The notes under the pieces were generated by a model that did no database searches, was not told the DNA's origin, and saw only the letters and a list, made by a program, of their open reading frames with translations. DNA of 64,000 nucleotides from Apiosordaria backusii (taxonomy: Eukaryota; Ascomycota; Sordariomycetes; Sordariales; Lasiosphaeriaceae), in NCBI GenBank assembly GCA_030549205.1, contig JAUKTV010000002.1, positions 310,001 through 374,000 of the forward strand, read 5' to 3'. Shown here one piece after another: positions 45,982 to 59,038 of this stretch (its first letter is position 1; every line of letters begins with the position of its first letter). The translations under genes and the position numbers were made by a program.

Positions 45982-47737
45982 GCTTCGCCAGAAGCATGTC
46001 GGGGCAGGGGGTGGACGGTGAGGCGTCATGGCTTGATCGCAGGGTCATGATGAACGATATCCGAGCGTGCGCTTTCCAGTCTTGATGGACGGCTAGGATG
46101 GGCAAGACGGGTTGGCATCACGGTAGTCATGATGGCGGACAGACGGGTGGGTGGGTTAGCTCTGGCCTCCTCTTCCCCGCAATGTCCCGTCGAGGGACCG
46201 CATGCGAGGGTAGCATCTGCGGGGAAACGGCCACACGTGTGCACAGGGGACAGAAACTAACTCTCTCTCCCGTTGGCAGGTGCCGAGAAGACAAGAGATC
46301 CTTCTGCCCCGAATGAGCTTATTTGACAGGGTGGAGTGGTGTTGGGTGCATGGTGAAAGACAAGGTGATAGATGCAGCCGTCCATTTTTTTTTTCCTTTT
46401 CTGTTACATTCATAGACTAGACCTTTTTGCTAGCATTGGATAGACAACGGATAGACAGAAAAGTTTTGTTCATTTGCTCGATCGTTGCCGATGAGGCGGT
46501 TGGATGCCGCTCACAGCAGTCAGCGGCGCGCACAAACCGTCGTAGCAAATGGCTCCCGCTTTCATCTCTTGGTCAACTAACTACCTTATCTACTCACATC
46601 CAAGCTTTGACAACCCACGGATAGTGCACTGAGAATTTTGGGAGATCGATCCCATGTCTGTCTTTCCCAGCCCACAGCAGCCAGCGAGCGAACGGACATT
46701 TGAGCCGATCGAGCGGACAATCCCATACCTCATCCAAAACCCCCTATGGTGAAATCGGCCCGTCGCCGCCTTTCCCGCTCGCAGGAGCAGCGTTAATATC
46801 GACAGCTCCCGTCGTTCAAGCAAAGCAACGGCAGATGGCAGCAGCCACGGACAGTTTGTCTAGGTAGGTACGCAGGTGACGCGACACACAGAGAATGTTA
46901 ACGATCCATTCAGCAAGCAGTATGCACGGCATTAATCTCGAGATTTTTCCTTGATCAAAAACGGGGAAAACGGACGGGATCTGCCTTTTGGTGGCAGCAG
47001 CACCACCCCGCAATTGCTCTGGTCGGTGGCACATACATACAGTATGTACATACATACATACATCCATGCATATGCAGCCTGCAGGTTAATTCTGCCGGGC
47101 GTGATTGCCGAGTTTGTTTTGCGACCAATGGTGAGGGGTGGAGTTTTGCATGGGTGACGGTTGACGGAGAGGGTGCATGCTGCCGTGGGTGAGTGGGTGG
47201 GTGCATGGTGGATTTTTGAATGTGTAGGGTATGTAGGTGTGTGTTCTTCTTCCGTGGTACAATGGTAGGACAGGACTTGGACCGGACTGGGAGGGAGGTT
47301 TGTCCGTGTGGGGGAGTGGTGACGGTCGGTAATGTATGTAGTATGTCTTGTATGTCTTGTATGTCTTGTATGTATGTGAGCACTCACACAGGCAGGCGGG
47401 CGGGTGGTCAACCCGCAAGGGAGGGAGGGAGGGAGGGGTTGGTGGTGAGTGCAGATCCAGGGATGGGGCCGAGAGGGGAGGGGTGGTATATGACACCGTT
47501 GCCCTCATTTCTGGTTGATGTGGTGGTTTGGTTCCTGTTTTTGTTTCGTTTTGCGATTGAAAGGGATGCGAATTGTCAACAACTTACGAAAGGAGGGGAA
47601 TCACAATAAGAACAACACGTAGAGGATAAGGGCAGAAAGGCATCGACCGATGAGGACGTAGCGCAACACACGAATCACGATCACGACCTTTTCTCACCTG
47701 AGAATACCGCGAAAAGGACCCTCACCACCCGGCCATC
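45982..47737. other. Long intergenic region
   Basis: I can support no gene in these 1.75 kb. Simple repeats are present: tacatacatacatacat at about 47,034-47,062, several copies of tgtatgtctt at 47,341-47,374, and a GGGA run at 47,421-47,438. It probably holds the 5' region of the following membrane-protein gene. Confidence 0.5.
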
Positions 47738-49464
47738 ATGGCCTCCCAAATCGGTATGACCGAACCAGGCCATACAAAATTCAACCTTACCTTCCCCCTC
47801 GTTCAGCCCTCCAACAGCAACATAACCCCCCATCAACAACCGAAAACGCTCCCACCAGCACCAGCCCTCCCTCAAGCATCATCCCCGGCATCCTCTTTGG
47901 CATCCTCACCCCGCACATAGTCTGCACTTTATTCCTCCTCTCCCGCCTCTTCTCCCGACTTATCCTCCTGAAGAAATGGTTCTGGTGGGAGGACTCCCTC
48001 ATTTTGTTCTCCTTTCTCTTCTCAACCGCAGTATGCGCGGTATACGGCATCACCGCAAAGGGGTATCACGCCTCCTCGTCCATCACCACCACCACCACCA
48101 CCACCTCCCCGACCCACCACGACAATAACTTCATCCTCCGCACCTACCTAGCGTTGATATTCTACCAGCTCTCCCTCTGCCTCACCAAACTCAGCATCTT
48201 GTCATTTTACCTCAGGATCTTCTCCGGCTGCTGGTCCACCCGCACCCTCCGCCGGCTCTGCCTCTTCACCGTGGCCTTCATCCTCTGCTATGGCATCCCG
48301 CTGCTATTCATCAGCATCTTCCAATGCCACCCCTTACCGGGGCTGTTTTTCAACCAACCCACCGGCCCTGGGGGGGCAATACCGCACTGCTTCGATTTCA
48401 AACCTCTGCTTATCTCCAGTACATCGCTTCACACGGCAACAGACGCGTGGTTGATATTCCTTATCATCCCTGTTGTTGTCAGACTGCCGAAAAGCCAGAT
48501 CCCACCCCGACAGAAAACCATGTTGGGGGTCGTGCTCAGTCTGGGGGTTTTTGTCATAGCAGCAAGTCTAACGAGACTGCAGTTGAGTTTGAGAACGGAG
48601 GGGTATATCCACGGCCATCACCCCCACCAAGCCTCCGACGACGAGGAAGACGAAGGTGTCAAAGTGGCCAACACGCTGGCGTTTTTCTGCATGACGGTTT
48701 TGGAGCTGGATGTAGCTGTTATTTGCGCTTGCGCCCCCACTCTTCGGCCGTTGTTGAGGAGATTATGGCCACGGATATTGGGGGATAACCACCACCACCA
48801 CCACCAACGACAGCGAAGAAGGGGGGATGATAACAGTACAAGTGATTCAGAGGGGGGGAGTCTAGATTTGAGATCGGTGAGGGTTGTTGTTCACGGGGAA
48901 ACAACACAAAGCAGCAAAGGCAGGAGCGTGACGAACCTCTATTTTGCCGGCCAGCAGCCGGGGGGAGGAGGAGGAGGAGGAGGAGGAGGATGGTCAGGGG
49001 TGATGGTTCAGCAGCTGCCACCTGCGCTGTTGATTTCGAATCATCGCACGCCGCACACGACGACGTTGAGCTTGAGGAGTTTTATGAGTAGTCTTGCGCC
49101 GCCGAAAAGCAGAGGGAGAGGAGGGGGGGAGACGACAGCGGGGGAGGGGAGGGGGTTGTTGAGGGAGGATTTTACCACGTTTAACATGATGGGGGAGGGC
49201 CCGGGGGGAAAGAGGACGAGCTCGGTTGGGTTTGAGGGGTATTATGATCAGTATGTTGGGTATGCTGTGCAGGTTGGTGAGGAACAACAACAGACGCCGG
49301 AGAAGAAGAAGAAGAGGAGGAGTGGTGTGAGGTGTTATAGTGGGAGGTGGGGGGATAGTCAGGAGAGTTTTGTGCTGGGGTTGAATGATCCTAATAGCCC
49401 TAGTCGGTTGACGCCGGTGGAGGGGTTGAGAAGGGTGGAGATTGTGAGGGATGAGAAGGCGTGA
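47738..49464 (+). CDS. Rhodopsin-domain (SAT4/PTH11-like) integral membrane protein (557 aa)
   Basis: Exon 1 is 47738-47753 (MASQI) and a 53-bp intron (47754-47806, gtatga...ttcag) joins it to exon 2 at 47807-49464. This start joins the ATG in frame to the first membrane helix; without the intron the ATG frame stops early. Seven helices can be traced, with family marks: SIIPGILFGILTPHIVC (TM1), KKWFWWEDSLILFS (the W-W-D/E-D motif before TM2), YQLSLCLTKLSILSFYLRIF, IFQCHPL, HTATDAWLIFLIIPVVV and ELDVAVICACAPTLRPLL (TM7). The C-terminal tail of about 220 residues is low-complexity, with His6 and Gly10 runs. Members are plasma-membrane receptor-like proteins; ligand unknown. It is the intact counterpart of the relic at 36.4-37.2 kb. 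Confidence 0.87.
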
Positions 49465-50452
49465 TGGAAATCAACATAGAGGAGGAGGGTATATCACAAC
49501 GTCGTTTTCAAACGTGTTCTTCATCGCCATTAGAGTGGTGATTTGTGGGTTGTTTTCACCCCTGCTTTTGGTTCTTCTTCTTCCCCAATAATCTATGCGG
49601 GGATGTCGTGCGACCCCGAACTGTCAGACTCATAGGGCGACCAATAAGTGGTGATTGGGACCTTCCAAGAGGGTTTAGGTAGTTTTTCAAGGGTCTGTGA
49701 TGCTGGCAGGCTGCAGATGTCAACGCTCGAGCTGCGACGCTATACCGTCCTGTCACAAGCGGTGTTGATCAGGCTGCCTGTGGCTCATATGTTTGATATC
49801 ACGGGATGTTGCCAGGGTCCGAGAGGTCTAGACCATGAAGACCGAGGAATTTCCGATAGGATGAAGCCCAGTGGTATTTAGGGTATCTTCATGAGTCATT
49901 TCCACTGGTAATGAAAATTTTTGTTACTCAAGTTTGTTTTTGTCTGATATTTGCGGACAGTTTGCGGACAGCTGAAAATTTGGACCCTGCTCGGTCAGAA
50001 GGGAGGTTATAGGCTGAGCTCTGGCAATGTGTGTTGAGAGCTTCTTTTTTGCCTCGGGCCGATTCCCGAAGCCAATTCCCTGCATCCCATCTTCACAGGT
50101 GTCTTCTAATACTTCTATGCGGTAAAGACTGACTAGGAGCGGTGTACTCCGTACATACATATTGACCAGTTGCACGTGCCCTTCGTATCACAAGGAAGAG
50201 GGTGGTTTTATGTGACGTTGTCCAAGAAGTCATAGAAATCTGCGAGATAAAAACAGAGGGAAATAGGGGAGGGGCGGCGCCGGGCGGTATGTCTTCCACG
50301 GCGCCGGCGTCGGACTGGCTCACTTGGCGATACCCAAGGCAGTGGGCTTGCGAGCGTGTGTGTGCTTGGCTGCCAGAGGAGAACTAGCGTACTCCGTCCG
50401 TAGTGAAAGTCGACCAGTGAAAATTTCGAGATTGGAGATGCCCAGAGCAGGC
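49465..50452. other. Intergenic, no supported gene
   Basis: Short ORFs only. The sequence is GC-balanced up to the transposon boundary at 50,453. Confidence 0.5.
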
Positions 50453-50454
50453 TA

Positions 50455-50562
50455 CCCGTGCCCAGAAACCGACCTACTTATTGGGACCACGTAAGCAGGG
50501 CACCTACAAGTAGGTGGTCACCAGTTCATTAGCCACACCACTTCAATAGCCACTTTTTCGAA
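50455..50562 (+). repeat. Left TIR of Fot1-like element
   Basis: 105 of 108 positions match the right TIR. It contains an internal palindrome, cacctacaagtaggtg. Confidence 0.93.
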
Positions 50563-52295
50563 CCTTTGGTATTAAAATCTATATAACCACTTTAAACTAC
50601 CACTTCCATCGCTAATTTCAGCCAGTTCAAGCCTCCTAGTAGTTTACTAAAGCCTTACTTCTTTAGCCGTTTTCTTTTAAACCCTCTTATATAAGTTATA
50701 AACCTTAAACTTAGCAGCTTCTACTAGCTTATAAGCCTTAGTAATGGCTTCGTTATCCTTTCTTTAAACCATTTCCTTACCTTTAGCTACTATTAATATA
50801 CCTTCTAATTAAAGCAATAACTATTTTATTACCCGGCAAGCTCTTATAATTATAGCAGCTATTTTCATAGCTTTTAAGTCTCTTTTCGTTTAGACTAACT
50901 TAGTAGTAGCGACTAGTAAGCTATAAATAAGCCGGTAAATATTATTAATAAGGCCTTTATTAAGATCTTTAAATATAGAATTCCTTACTTTATTGGCCAT
51001 TTAATTAATTTGCTTAAGGATATAAGGTATATTAAAGGACAAAGAAAGTAAGAAGTATGGTCGTAAGAAGGAGGTTTCAGGCTATACTTTTCGATATAAT
51101 TTATCGAATATAATAGAAGGATTTAATAGTTAAATGCCTATTTTATTAAAAGCCAAAAGAATAGTTATATATTTTAAAGCCTAAAAGTACATACCTTTAA
51201 TTATAACTAGAAATTCTAATTTAATAATATTTATTATACCGTTATAAATCAATACTTTTAAAGCCTTAATATAGTAGTGCTTAAGCAGTTAAAAGACTAC
51301 TATATTAAAAGGTTAAAAAATATATATAAAATATAGTAGTAAACTGAAAGGAATAATGCCATTTTCTTTATAGTACTTAATAAATTAAATAGTATAGTAA
51401 AATCTATACTTATTGATAATAAGTAAACGCTTTACATTTACTTAACCCTTCTTTAAATACTTATCTTAGTACTTTAACTAACCGAAGGATATTTCGTTAT
51501 TTAAATAGCTAATAGATAAGGTTATAAAGTAGGTCTTTAGCTTTAATTCCAACTATTTATACCATTGCCTTATATAAAGCTGGGCAGTTAAAATCAGGAA
51601 GGCCGGATAAACCTATTTACTAGCTAATATAGCTTTAATTGCTATTACCGACTCTTTATTTTTAAAAATAATAAAGTAATAGGCTCTTTTATATTTAATA
51701 ATAATAAACTAGTTTTTACTTACCTTTATTTAAAACTTAGTCTTATCTATATTTTAAATATCCTTAGGCTAAATACTATAGTCAGTAATAACAGTAGTAA
51801 GCTTTTAAAAGTAGCCTTTAATAATAACAGGGTCTTTTAAAGTCTTCTAGTTAGTATAAATCGTTTTTTAGTATTACTTAAGGTAACTATAGCACTTAAT
51901 AAACTAAGTAGTCTAATTTAGTCTAATATATAGTAGATTAGTAGCTTTAATATAGCTAAACCTTACTATTAAAACCTAATTTACTGCCTCTACAATAAAT
52001 TTAAAACAAACTATAAGACTTATACTATTAAATTAATCGATATAGCGGTAAATTACTACCTCTTTTAACCTAGTTAGATAAAAGTATAGTATTTATTATC
52101 CTTTATAAGGTCTGCAGCCGTCGATATATAAGCAAAGTAAACTACGTTTAAAGCTATATTTTTGTATAATATATATTAGTGGTGCATTCGGGTTTTCTTC
52201 TAGGTATTAAAGAGCGGTTTAAATATTGGCTTCCATTTTAAAATAGTGAAAAAAGCGTCGTTTTTGGTCGATTTGGAAGGAAAAGGCTGGAATAG

Positions 52296-52403
52296 TTCGA
52301 AAAAGTGGCTATTGAAGTGGTGTGGCTAATGAACTGGTGACCACCTACTTGTGGGTGCCCTGCTTGCGTGGTCCCAATAAGTGGGTCGGTTTCTGGGCAC
52401 GGG
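52296..52403 (-). repeat. Right TIR of Fot1-like element
   Basis: Inverted partner of 50455-50562. The three mismatches are C here (read inward) and T in the left copy. Confidence 0.93.
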
Positions 52404-52405
52404 TA

Positions 52406-53423
52406 AAGGGGACGAACACTTATCCAGCAGCGAAAAAGTCAGCGCCATTGGAGGTTGCCGGTGGAGATCTAGGGAATCCAGGTGTTTGGATGCGGGGGTA
52501 ATTGCTGACCTTGAAGCTGACGCACCTTTGACTAGGTACAATAGATCTCCCTCATGTTATCGGCAGTGAGGAAGATGCCACTCTTTACCAATGGATATCA
52601 GCGTGGAGTAATGGAGACTTGTCGTGCTTCTGTGACTCCAGCAGCCAGGTTGACGCCACCAATGGTGAAAAATAAAGTGGACCGGCAAAAGTCGGGGTAG
52701 TACATACATAGGTTGGAGGGGTGACGCTCCACCTCCTCCGCATTCCGAAGGTCCATGATCCATGGCGTCTCTGGGGAAGTTGGCTGCTAGCAAGGACCCA
52801 GCCTGGGCAGGTCGAGCACGTTGGCGCTGGCTGGCAAGCACTGGGAACCTCAGCTTCGCACATACTAACCGCAAAGCAGCAACATCACCGGCCAGTGTGC
52901 ATCCTTCGGATTTCTTCCCCAGATCCAGAATCTCGGTGGACCCGGTCATCCGCGGTAATGGCCAACCAAGCCTCCCCAGTCCGAAAGTGGTCCCCCGCAC
53001 CGGATAGGCAGACGTTGGCCATTCACAGCGCTGGAAAGATTAGTTGGAGGAGTTGGGGATTGCCGATTTTTGTTGCCGTTCACATAGAGTTTGCGTGCGG
53101 CTCCCACCGGATCGTCTTGGAAGCCGTCGACACTACCTTGGCTGCACTTTAGGGCCATTATTCCCCATGGGGGCGCATGGAATCTGTGACATCTCCACCA
53201 CCGTCGGATAGGGGGCCACCATGACAGTAATACCTATCCATCGCAGAGTGGAAATCCACATGGCAGAACGTCATTCACTCCTAGGTACCTCGGCCGGGAC
53301 CATCCAGTTCAGATAAAGAGCAGCTCCTCGTCCGCCATCCTTTCCTTCACCAGGACTCTTTCCGCATCCCCTCCTGCCCATCTTCCCGGACTTGACTCGA
53401 TCGCCTCAACCCAAACCAGCAAC
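52406..53423. other. Intergenic, promoter side of the MFS gene
   Basis: Several overlapping ORFs on both strands, none with a motif or conserved look. No RNA gene is seen. Confidence 0.5.
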
Positions 53424-55027
53424 ATGGCCGAGAAGAGAGCAGCCTCGCACGAGGCCCCTTCATCCTCTGACGAAAAGGCCGTCATCCGCCACACTGAAGG
53501 CCACGAGAACACCCGCATCGCTGCTGAGCGAGGGCAGGTTGCCACAGACGAGTATGTCTATCTCGGCTACAGATTCGGACCAACACAATGCTAATCCATA
53601 GTTACAGATATGGCAATGCCTTGATCCACATCGACCCTGAGGCTGAGCGCAAGCTTCGCTGGAAGCTGGATCTCATGATCGTTCCGACTGTTGCCTTGCT
53701 CTACCTGTTCTGCTTCATTGACAGAGCAAACATCGGCAACGCCAGAATTGCTGGCTTGGAGAAGGACCTAGGCTTGACCGGTTACGATTACAACGGGTTG
53801 CTCTCCGTGTTCTACATCTCGTACATTATCTTCGAGATTCCCAGCAACATCGGCTGCAAGTACTTCGGACCTGGCTGGTTCATCCCCACCATCTCTCTCG
53901 GCTTCGGTGGTCTTTCCATTGCCATGGCTTTCGTCAACAATTTTGCCCAAGCCTCTGCCGTCCGCTTCCTCCTCGGTGCCTTCGAGGCCGGTATGCTACC
54001 CGGTATTGCCTACTACCTCTCCCGCTGGTACCGCCGTTCCGAGCTCACCTTCCGCCTCGGTCTCTACATCGTCATGGCCCCCATGGCCGGCGCCTTCGGT
54101 GGTCTCCTCGCCTCTGGTATTCTCCAGCTCGAGAGCTTCGGCAGCCTGACCACCTGGCGCATGATCTTTGCCATCGAAGGCATCATCACTTGTGTCCTCG
54201 CCCTCATCGCCTACATCACCCTCACCGACCGCCCCGAGACCGCCCGCTGGCTCACGCAGGAGGAAAAGGACCTTGCGATTCTCCGTATCAAGTCCGAGCG
54301 TGTCGGCACTACTGAGGTCCTCGACAAGATGGACACCAAGAAGCTCATGCGCGGCATCCTCAACCCCGTCACTCTCAGCACTTCGTTCATCTTCCTCTTG
54401 AACAACATTACCGTCCAGGGCATCAGCTTCTTCGCCCCTACCATCGTCCGCTCTATCTACCCCGGTAAGACCACCGTCATGACCCAACTTTTGACTGTGC
54501 CCCCTTACGTCGTCGGTGGTTTCTTCACGCTTCTCCTCCCAGCCATCAGCTGGAAAATGGACCGCCGTCAAATCATCATCATGTCTTGCACGCCCCTTAT
54601 TATTGTCGGCTTCGTCATCTTCCTCGCCACTGCCAACACAGAGGCTCGCTACGCCGCCATTTTCCTGCTGTCTTCGTCCATCTTTGCGCTTGGTCCTATG
54701 ACCAACTCGCAGGTCAGCGCCAACGTCGTGTCGGATACCGCCCGCAGCAGCGCGATCGGTATGAACGTCATGTGCGGCAATATCGGCGGGTTGATCAGCA
54801 CCTGGTCTTTCTTGCCTACTGACGGCCCCAACTACCCGATTGGTAACGGTCTCAATCTCGCATCTATTTCGACGATTTTGATTGTGGCTACGGTGATGCT
54901 GTTCTGGATGAAGAAGGACAACAAGAGGAGAGAGTTGCTGAGCGTGGAGGAGGAGTTGGCGGGGATGACGAGGCAGGAGGTGCAGGATTTGGACTGGAAG
55001 CACCCTGCTTTCCGGTGGAAGCCTTAG
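53424..55027 (+). CDS. MFS transporter, anion:cation symporter (Dal5/Tna1-like) family (517 aa)
   Basis: Exon 1 is 53424-53551, a 50-bp intron is 53552-53601 (gtatgt, branch gctaat, ccatag), and exon 2 is 53602-55027. The protein has a hydrophilic N-terminus of about 50 residues and then twelve predicted membrane helices in two halves split by a charged loop near residues 235-280. Family marks are LLYLFCFIDRANIGNARI in TM1 and the following loop, YIIFEIPSNI in TM2, RFLLGAFEAGMLPGIAYYLS in TM4, and RPETARWLTQEEK in the central loop. These are typical of the fungal ACS group, which takes up allantoate, nicotinate, pantothenate, biotin and similar carboxylates at the plasma membrane. The substrate cannot be told from the sequence. 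The frame is intact. Confidence 0.93.
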
Positions 55028-55870
55028 ATGGTTTCCTGCAGGAAAGGAACTATAGGTATGTTTGTTATGATCTGCAAGGTTTTTTGAAATGGTTTTAGTT
55101 TTAATATTGTTGGTTTTTTGGTATGAAAAGGCTTATGAAAGGCATGAGCATGAGCATGAGCATGAGCGAGATATGTAGATGATACCCCCTGCTGCTAGGA
55201 GCGCGTCTGGGATGATTTAGCAAGCAAATTTGAGATTGTTTGAAAGTTCATTTGTGACGTTGTTTCCTTGTTGATGAGGTGACTCTGAATTTTGAAAATA
55301 CCTTTACCTACCTAAGGTAAGGTAAGGTAGGTACCTAAAGACAAATGCCACAAGTCGAACGGAGCCTCTAGCTAGGGTTGATTATGGGAATTCATACTTT
55401 GCAGTGTTTTGGTTTTGTGGCTTCGGCCAGGCGGGGTACTTGAGTATTTCGAGGACGTTTGCTGCTTGCCTTGGCTCTTGTGTTTCCCTGTCATGCAATA
55501 CTGTACAACGCTGGGATGTGCCTCCAATGCCCTGGAAATAGGTGCCGCCAGACCCGACTGCGCCGTCTTACCAAAGTCTTGGGTGGGAGGACAGGCAAAC
55601 ACCGGCGGCATGAGCAAAACGCTTGGTGTCAATCAACTCCCATCTCACTTCATGTCACTTCCGTTGATATTGCTGTCAGTCATTCTCTATCAATTGCCTC
55701 TATCGTGATGCTCCACCGCGCAATTGCATTGCACCGACAACTCATGGGGCTTTTTGAGCAATAAAGCTACCTATCCTTCCCCTCCTTCTCAACATTCCCC
55801 GCACTGCACCGGACGCCGGTCCGCAGACGCCCATCTGCGCGTCAAGCAGTGAAAAATAAAAACGCCAAAA
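55028..55870. other. Intergenic with short simple repeats
   Basis: It holds four copies of the hexamer atgagc at about 55,145-55,170 and a palindromic taccttaggtaaggtaggtacc-like cluster at 55,305-55,338. No gene is supported. Confidence 0.55.
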
Positions 55871-57859
55871 ATGCTTCTCGATCGGCGAATGCGCCGGCTC
55901 TTCCTCGTTGCTTTCGCATTTGCATTCTTTATCTTCCTACTAAACCCATCAGCGCGACGACGATCCTTTTACCGTCCCATCTCCGACACCCCCTCACCTT
56001 CGAAAGGTCCAACCACCTCCTCGTCGACGACCTCCTCCTCACCAGAAGAGCCACCAGACTCCCCCCCACCCCAAAACCACCACCTCCCCCCCATCCGCTT
56101 CCACCCCTCCTCCTTCTCCTGGTCCACCGCAAAACAGCACCACCCCGTCCCCCTAAAACACAAGCTGCCCCAAAAAGGAAGCCACTCCTCCTCCCTCCCT
56201 CCTCCCCTCCAACCCATCCAATTCTTCTTCCCCCCCGGCTACAAACCCACCAACCTCACCCTCTCCCGCTGCGCAGCCGTAAAATCCGCCTTCCTCAAAT
56301 CCTGGTCCTCCTACAAGCACCACGCCTGGCTCTCAGACGAGCTCTCCCCCGTTTCCGGCCATGGCAAAACCACCTTTGGCGGCTGGGCAGCCACCCTCGT
56401 CGATTCGCTCGACACGCTTTGGATAATGGACCTAAAAACCGAGTTCTACCTCGCCGCCGCTGCCGCGTGCAAAATCGATTTTGCCAAGTCCCCTGATACC
56501 TCCTTGAACGTCTTTGAAACGACCATTCGACACCTGGGGGGGTTGATAGCAGCGTATGATCTTTCGGGGAGTGGGCGCTGCTGGAAAAGGCGGGGGAGTT
56601 GGGGGATATGCTCTATATGGCGTTTGACACGCCGAATCGGCTGCCGCCTTTTTGGCTCGATTTTCAAAAGGCGAAGCATGGGGGGTTGAGGGCTGGGACG
56701 AATGAGCCTAGTGCTACTGCTGCGAGTTTGACGTTGGAGTTTACGCGGTTGGCGCAGTTGACGGGGGAGGAGAGGTATTATGATGCCGTGGGGAGGGTGG
56801 TGGATTTTTTGGAGGGGACGCAAGGGAGGACAAAGTTGCCCGGGATGTGGCCTAGAATGGTGAATTATAGGGATGGGACGGCGGATGCGGATGGGGTGTT
56901 TAGCTTGGGTGCGCTGGCGGATAGTCTTTATGAGTATTTGCCCAAGATGGCGGCGTTGCTGGGGAGGCGGAGGCCGGGGAGGCTTGAGAGGATGTGGAAG
57001 GAGGCTATGGGGGTGGTGGAGGGGAATTTGATCTTTAAGCCGATGTTGGGGGAGGAGGATTTGGACGAGATGGGGGAGCAGTGGGATATACTGTTTGTGG
57101 GGGATGCAAGGGCGCATGGGGAGAGGGTGGAGACTATTCCGGAAGGGCAGCATTTGACTTGTTTTGCGGGGGGATGTTTGGGTTGGGTGGGAGGTTGTTT
57201 GGGAACAAGGAGCATGTGAAGATTGGGGAGCAGTTGGCGAGGGGATGCGCGTGGGCGTATGGGGCGTTTCCTACGGGGTTGATGCCAGAGATATTTGATT
57301 TGATTCCGTGTGAAGGTGACTGGAGGGATGGGCCATGTAAGTTTGATGAGGATAGGTGGCGCAAGGATGGTAACAAGAAATTGAAGAAGCCGTTTAAATC
57401 GGCGAGAGATGCGAGGTATATACTCAGGCCGGAGGCTATTGAGAGCTTATTTGTGATGTTTAGGATTACGGGAAAGAAAGAGTTGCAGGAGCTGGCGTGG
57501 GAGATGTTTCAGAGTGTGGTCAAGTCCACGGAGACGGAGTTGGGGTTTTCGGCGATTGGGGATGTTACTGTTCAGGGGCCAACGAAGAAGTTGGATTCGA
57601 TGGAGGTAAGCAGTACCCAGCCCCAAGCCTTGCCTTTTGATTGCTGACACATTATCATGTCCAGAGCTTCTGGCTAGCCGAGACCCTTAAATACTTCTAC
57701 CTCATCTTTTCCCCGCCGGACCTAATCAGCCTGGACGAGTTCGTCCTAAATACGGAGGCGCACCCCTTCCGCCGAGACAGTAGTGGGTTCATCACTCGAG
57801 GCTTCCCCGATGAGCCTCCCCTTCCCAAACGGAGGAAAAAGAAACCAGGAGTACCATGA
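55871..57859 (+). CDS. GH47 alpha-1,2-mannosidase (class I, N-glycan processing), frame broken at two G runs
   Basis: This type II membrane enzyme trims alpha-1,2-mannose from N-glycans in the ER/Golgi. An N-terminal anchor (LFLVAFAFAFFIFLL, residues about 10-24) is followed by a Ser/Pro-rich stem and the GH47 barrel. Family stretches in order are FGGWAATLVDSLDTLWIM, FETTIRHLGGLIAAYDLSG, LPPFWLDF, HLTCFAGG, MFGLGGRLFGN, YILRPEAIESLFVMFRITG, SFWLAETLKYFYLIFS and the calcium-binding LNTEAHPFR near the C-terminus. One intron lies at 57606-57664. The frame breaks at G runs 56,566-56,569 and 57,168-57,173. One extra G at each restores a continuous product of about 643 aa. It could be a MNS1-type ER enzyme or a Golgi paralogue; I cannot tell which. 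Confidence 0.9.
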
Positions 57860-59038
57860 ATCTAATACGGCCTACAGGGAACTAGTACGACTCTGAATCT
57901 GGACGATCCACGGGCAGGCTCGTCGGCATGGATACGCTGAGATGCTTATTGGAAGTGGACTTGAGCTTTTTTTGCGAGAACCCCGACAGAAAGGATGACC
58001 CAGGATACAGGATGGATGTCCTCAGCCCCGGGCTCTCGGACCGATCCGCCTTGGAAGGTACTTCAGCAGCTTGAACATGAGTGGACGGATTTGGGGTTCC
58101 TTTTCTGGATGATGTTTCTGATGAGGTACTTTGCCTCATCCAAAACTACCAAGTAGAACGCTTTTGGACAGCCGGAGAGATGCAGATGATCGATTACAGA
58201 CGCCAGGGGCGCAAATATATCGGGGAGCAACAGCACAGCAACAGCACAGGGACTACGGGGACTTACTTGGAGTTTGCGTGGCGTATCGTTTGTAGTAATG
58301 ACCATTAGAGAGACGGTGATTGGATTGTTTTGAGATTTGGGATACCCATGGTTTTGTAATGCGCTTTTCTGGACACGGAATGGCACGGGCTATCAGTTGG
58401 GATAGGCAGTTTGGTATAGACGGGCGAGGGGAATACCGGGAAAGAACAACAGCTGAAACTATAACAAGGGAGAAAGAATATCTAGATGTTTAATGGCCAA
58501 GAAGAAAATTGGAAGCCATGGTGACATTATGTTTGGATATGTCCAACCGGCAAGACGGGTGGTGGCTGCATAGCATCCTTGAGGTGGTAGACATCGTGGT
58601 TTTGAAGCAATGCTCAGGACAGCTTGCACAACGATACGGCCTTTGACCAACAAGTACTCTGCATCAAGTGTTATAGAAGGGGTATCTATTTGCGCACTGA
58701 GCACACTATTACAAAGAACAAGTAACCAAAGCTGTCCGAACTCTATATACATGCCAGAGGCACCAGACCTCCACGTTTCCCGCCGTTCACAGGACCTGTC
58801 TACCTTTTCCCTGTCCCTGTCTTATCCAAATCCACTTTTCAGGCCTTTTCCACCTTTCCAACCCACCCCTTTCCGTTCAGAAGTGAAACGTTAACATCTC
58901 ATCACATCATTACCCCCGTTCCAGCAGGTTCATATCAACAGCCGGCTGGATCTCACCCTCATAACCCATCGCATAAACTACCACCAGCGGCCCCGCCATC
59001 CCTCTTCCACTCAGAACATCAGGCAGGGCCTACAACCG
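57860..59038. other. Intergenic; weak minus-strand ORFs
   Basis: Minus-strand ORFs at 57,882-58,139 and 58,063-58,386 overlap in different frames and have plausible but unassignable composition. I found no splicing that joins them convincingly and do not call a gene. Confidence 0.4.

Larger units (their letters stand above)
50455..52403 (-). mobile_element. Fot1/pogo-type (Tc1/mariner superfamily) DNA transposon, RIP-mutated
   Basis: 108-bp TIRs (50455-50562 and 52296-52403) begin CCCGTGCCCAGAAACCGAC and differ at only three positions, all C/T. A TA dinucleotide flanks both ends (50453-50454, 52404-52405). Total length is 1,949 bp, the size of Fot1-class elements. The minus strand still shows the pogo/Fot1 DDE transposase in pieces. 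'DI*NIDKTKF*IKVSKN' is the degraded 'DIWNMDETGF.IGVSKN' box with the first catalytic Asp. An ENGIIP-type stretch (KRKWHYSFQF/ENGIIPFQFT) and a conserved downstream IKLEFLV follow. Stops and AT bias throughout mark RIP, so it is inactive. Confidence 0.9.

Noticed and set aside
47034..47440. Short direct repeats suggestive of a CRISPR or satellite array
   Set aside because: Simple microsatellites (tacata, tgtatgtctt, ggga) with no spacers. CRISPR is not expected in a fungal nucleus.
53996..55003. 335-codon minus-strand ORF opposite the MFS transporter
   Set aside because: A charged, His/Asp/Arg-rich antisense shadow of a GC-rich transporter gene, with no motif.
57882..58386. Possible minus-strand gene downstream of the mannosidase
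   Set aside because: Two overlapping ORFs in different frames with no motif and no clear splice sites to join them.
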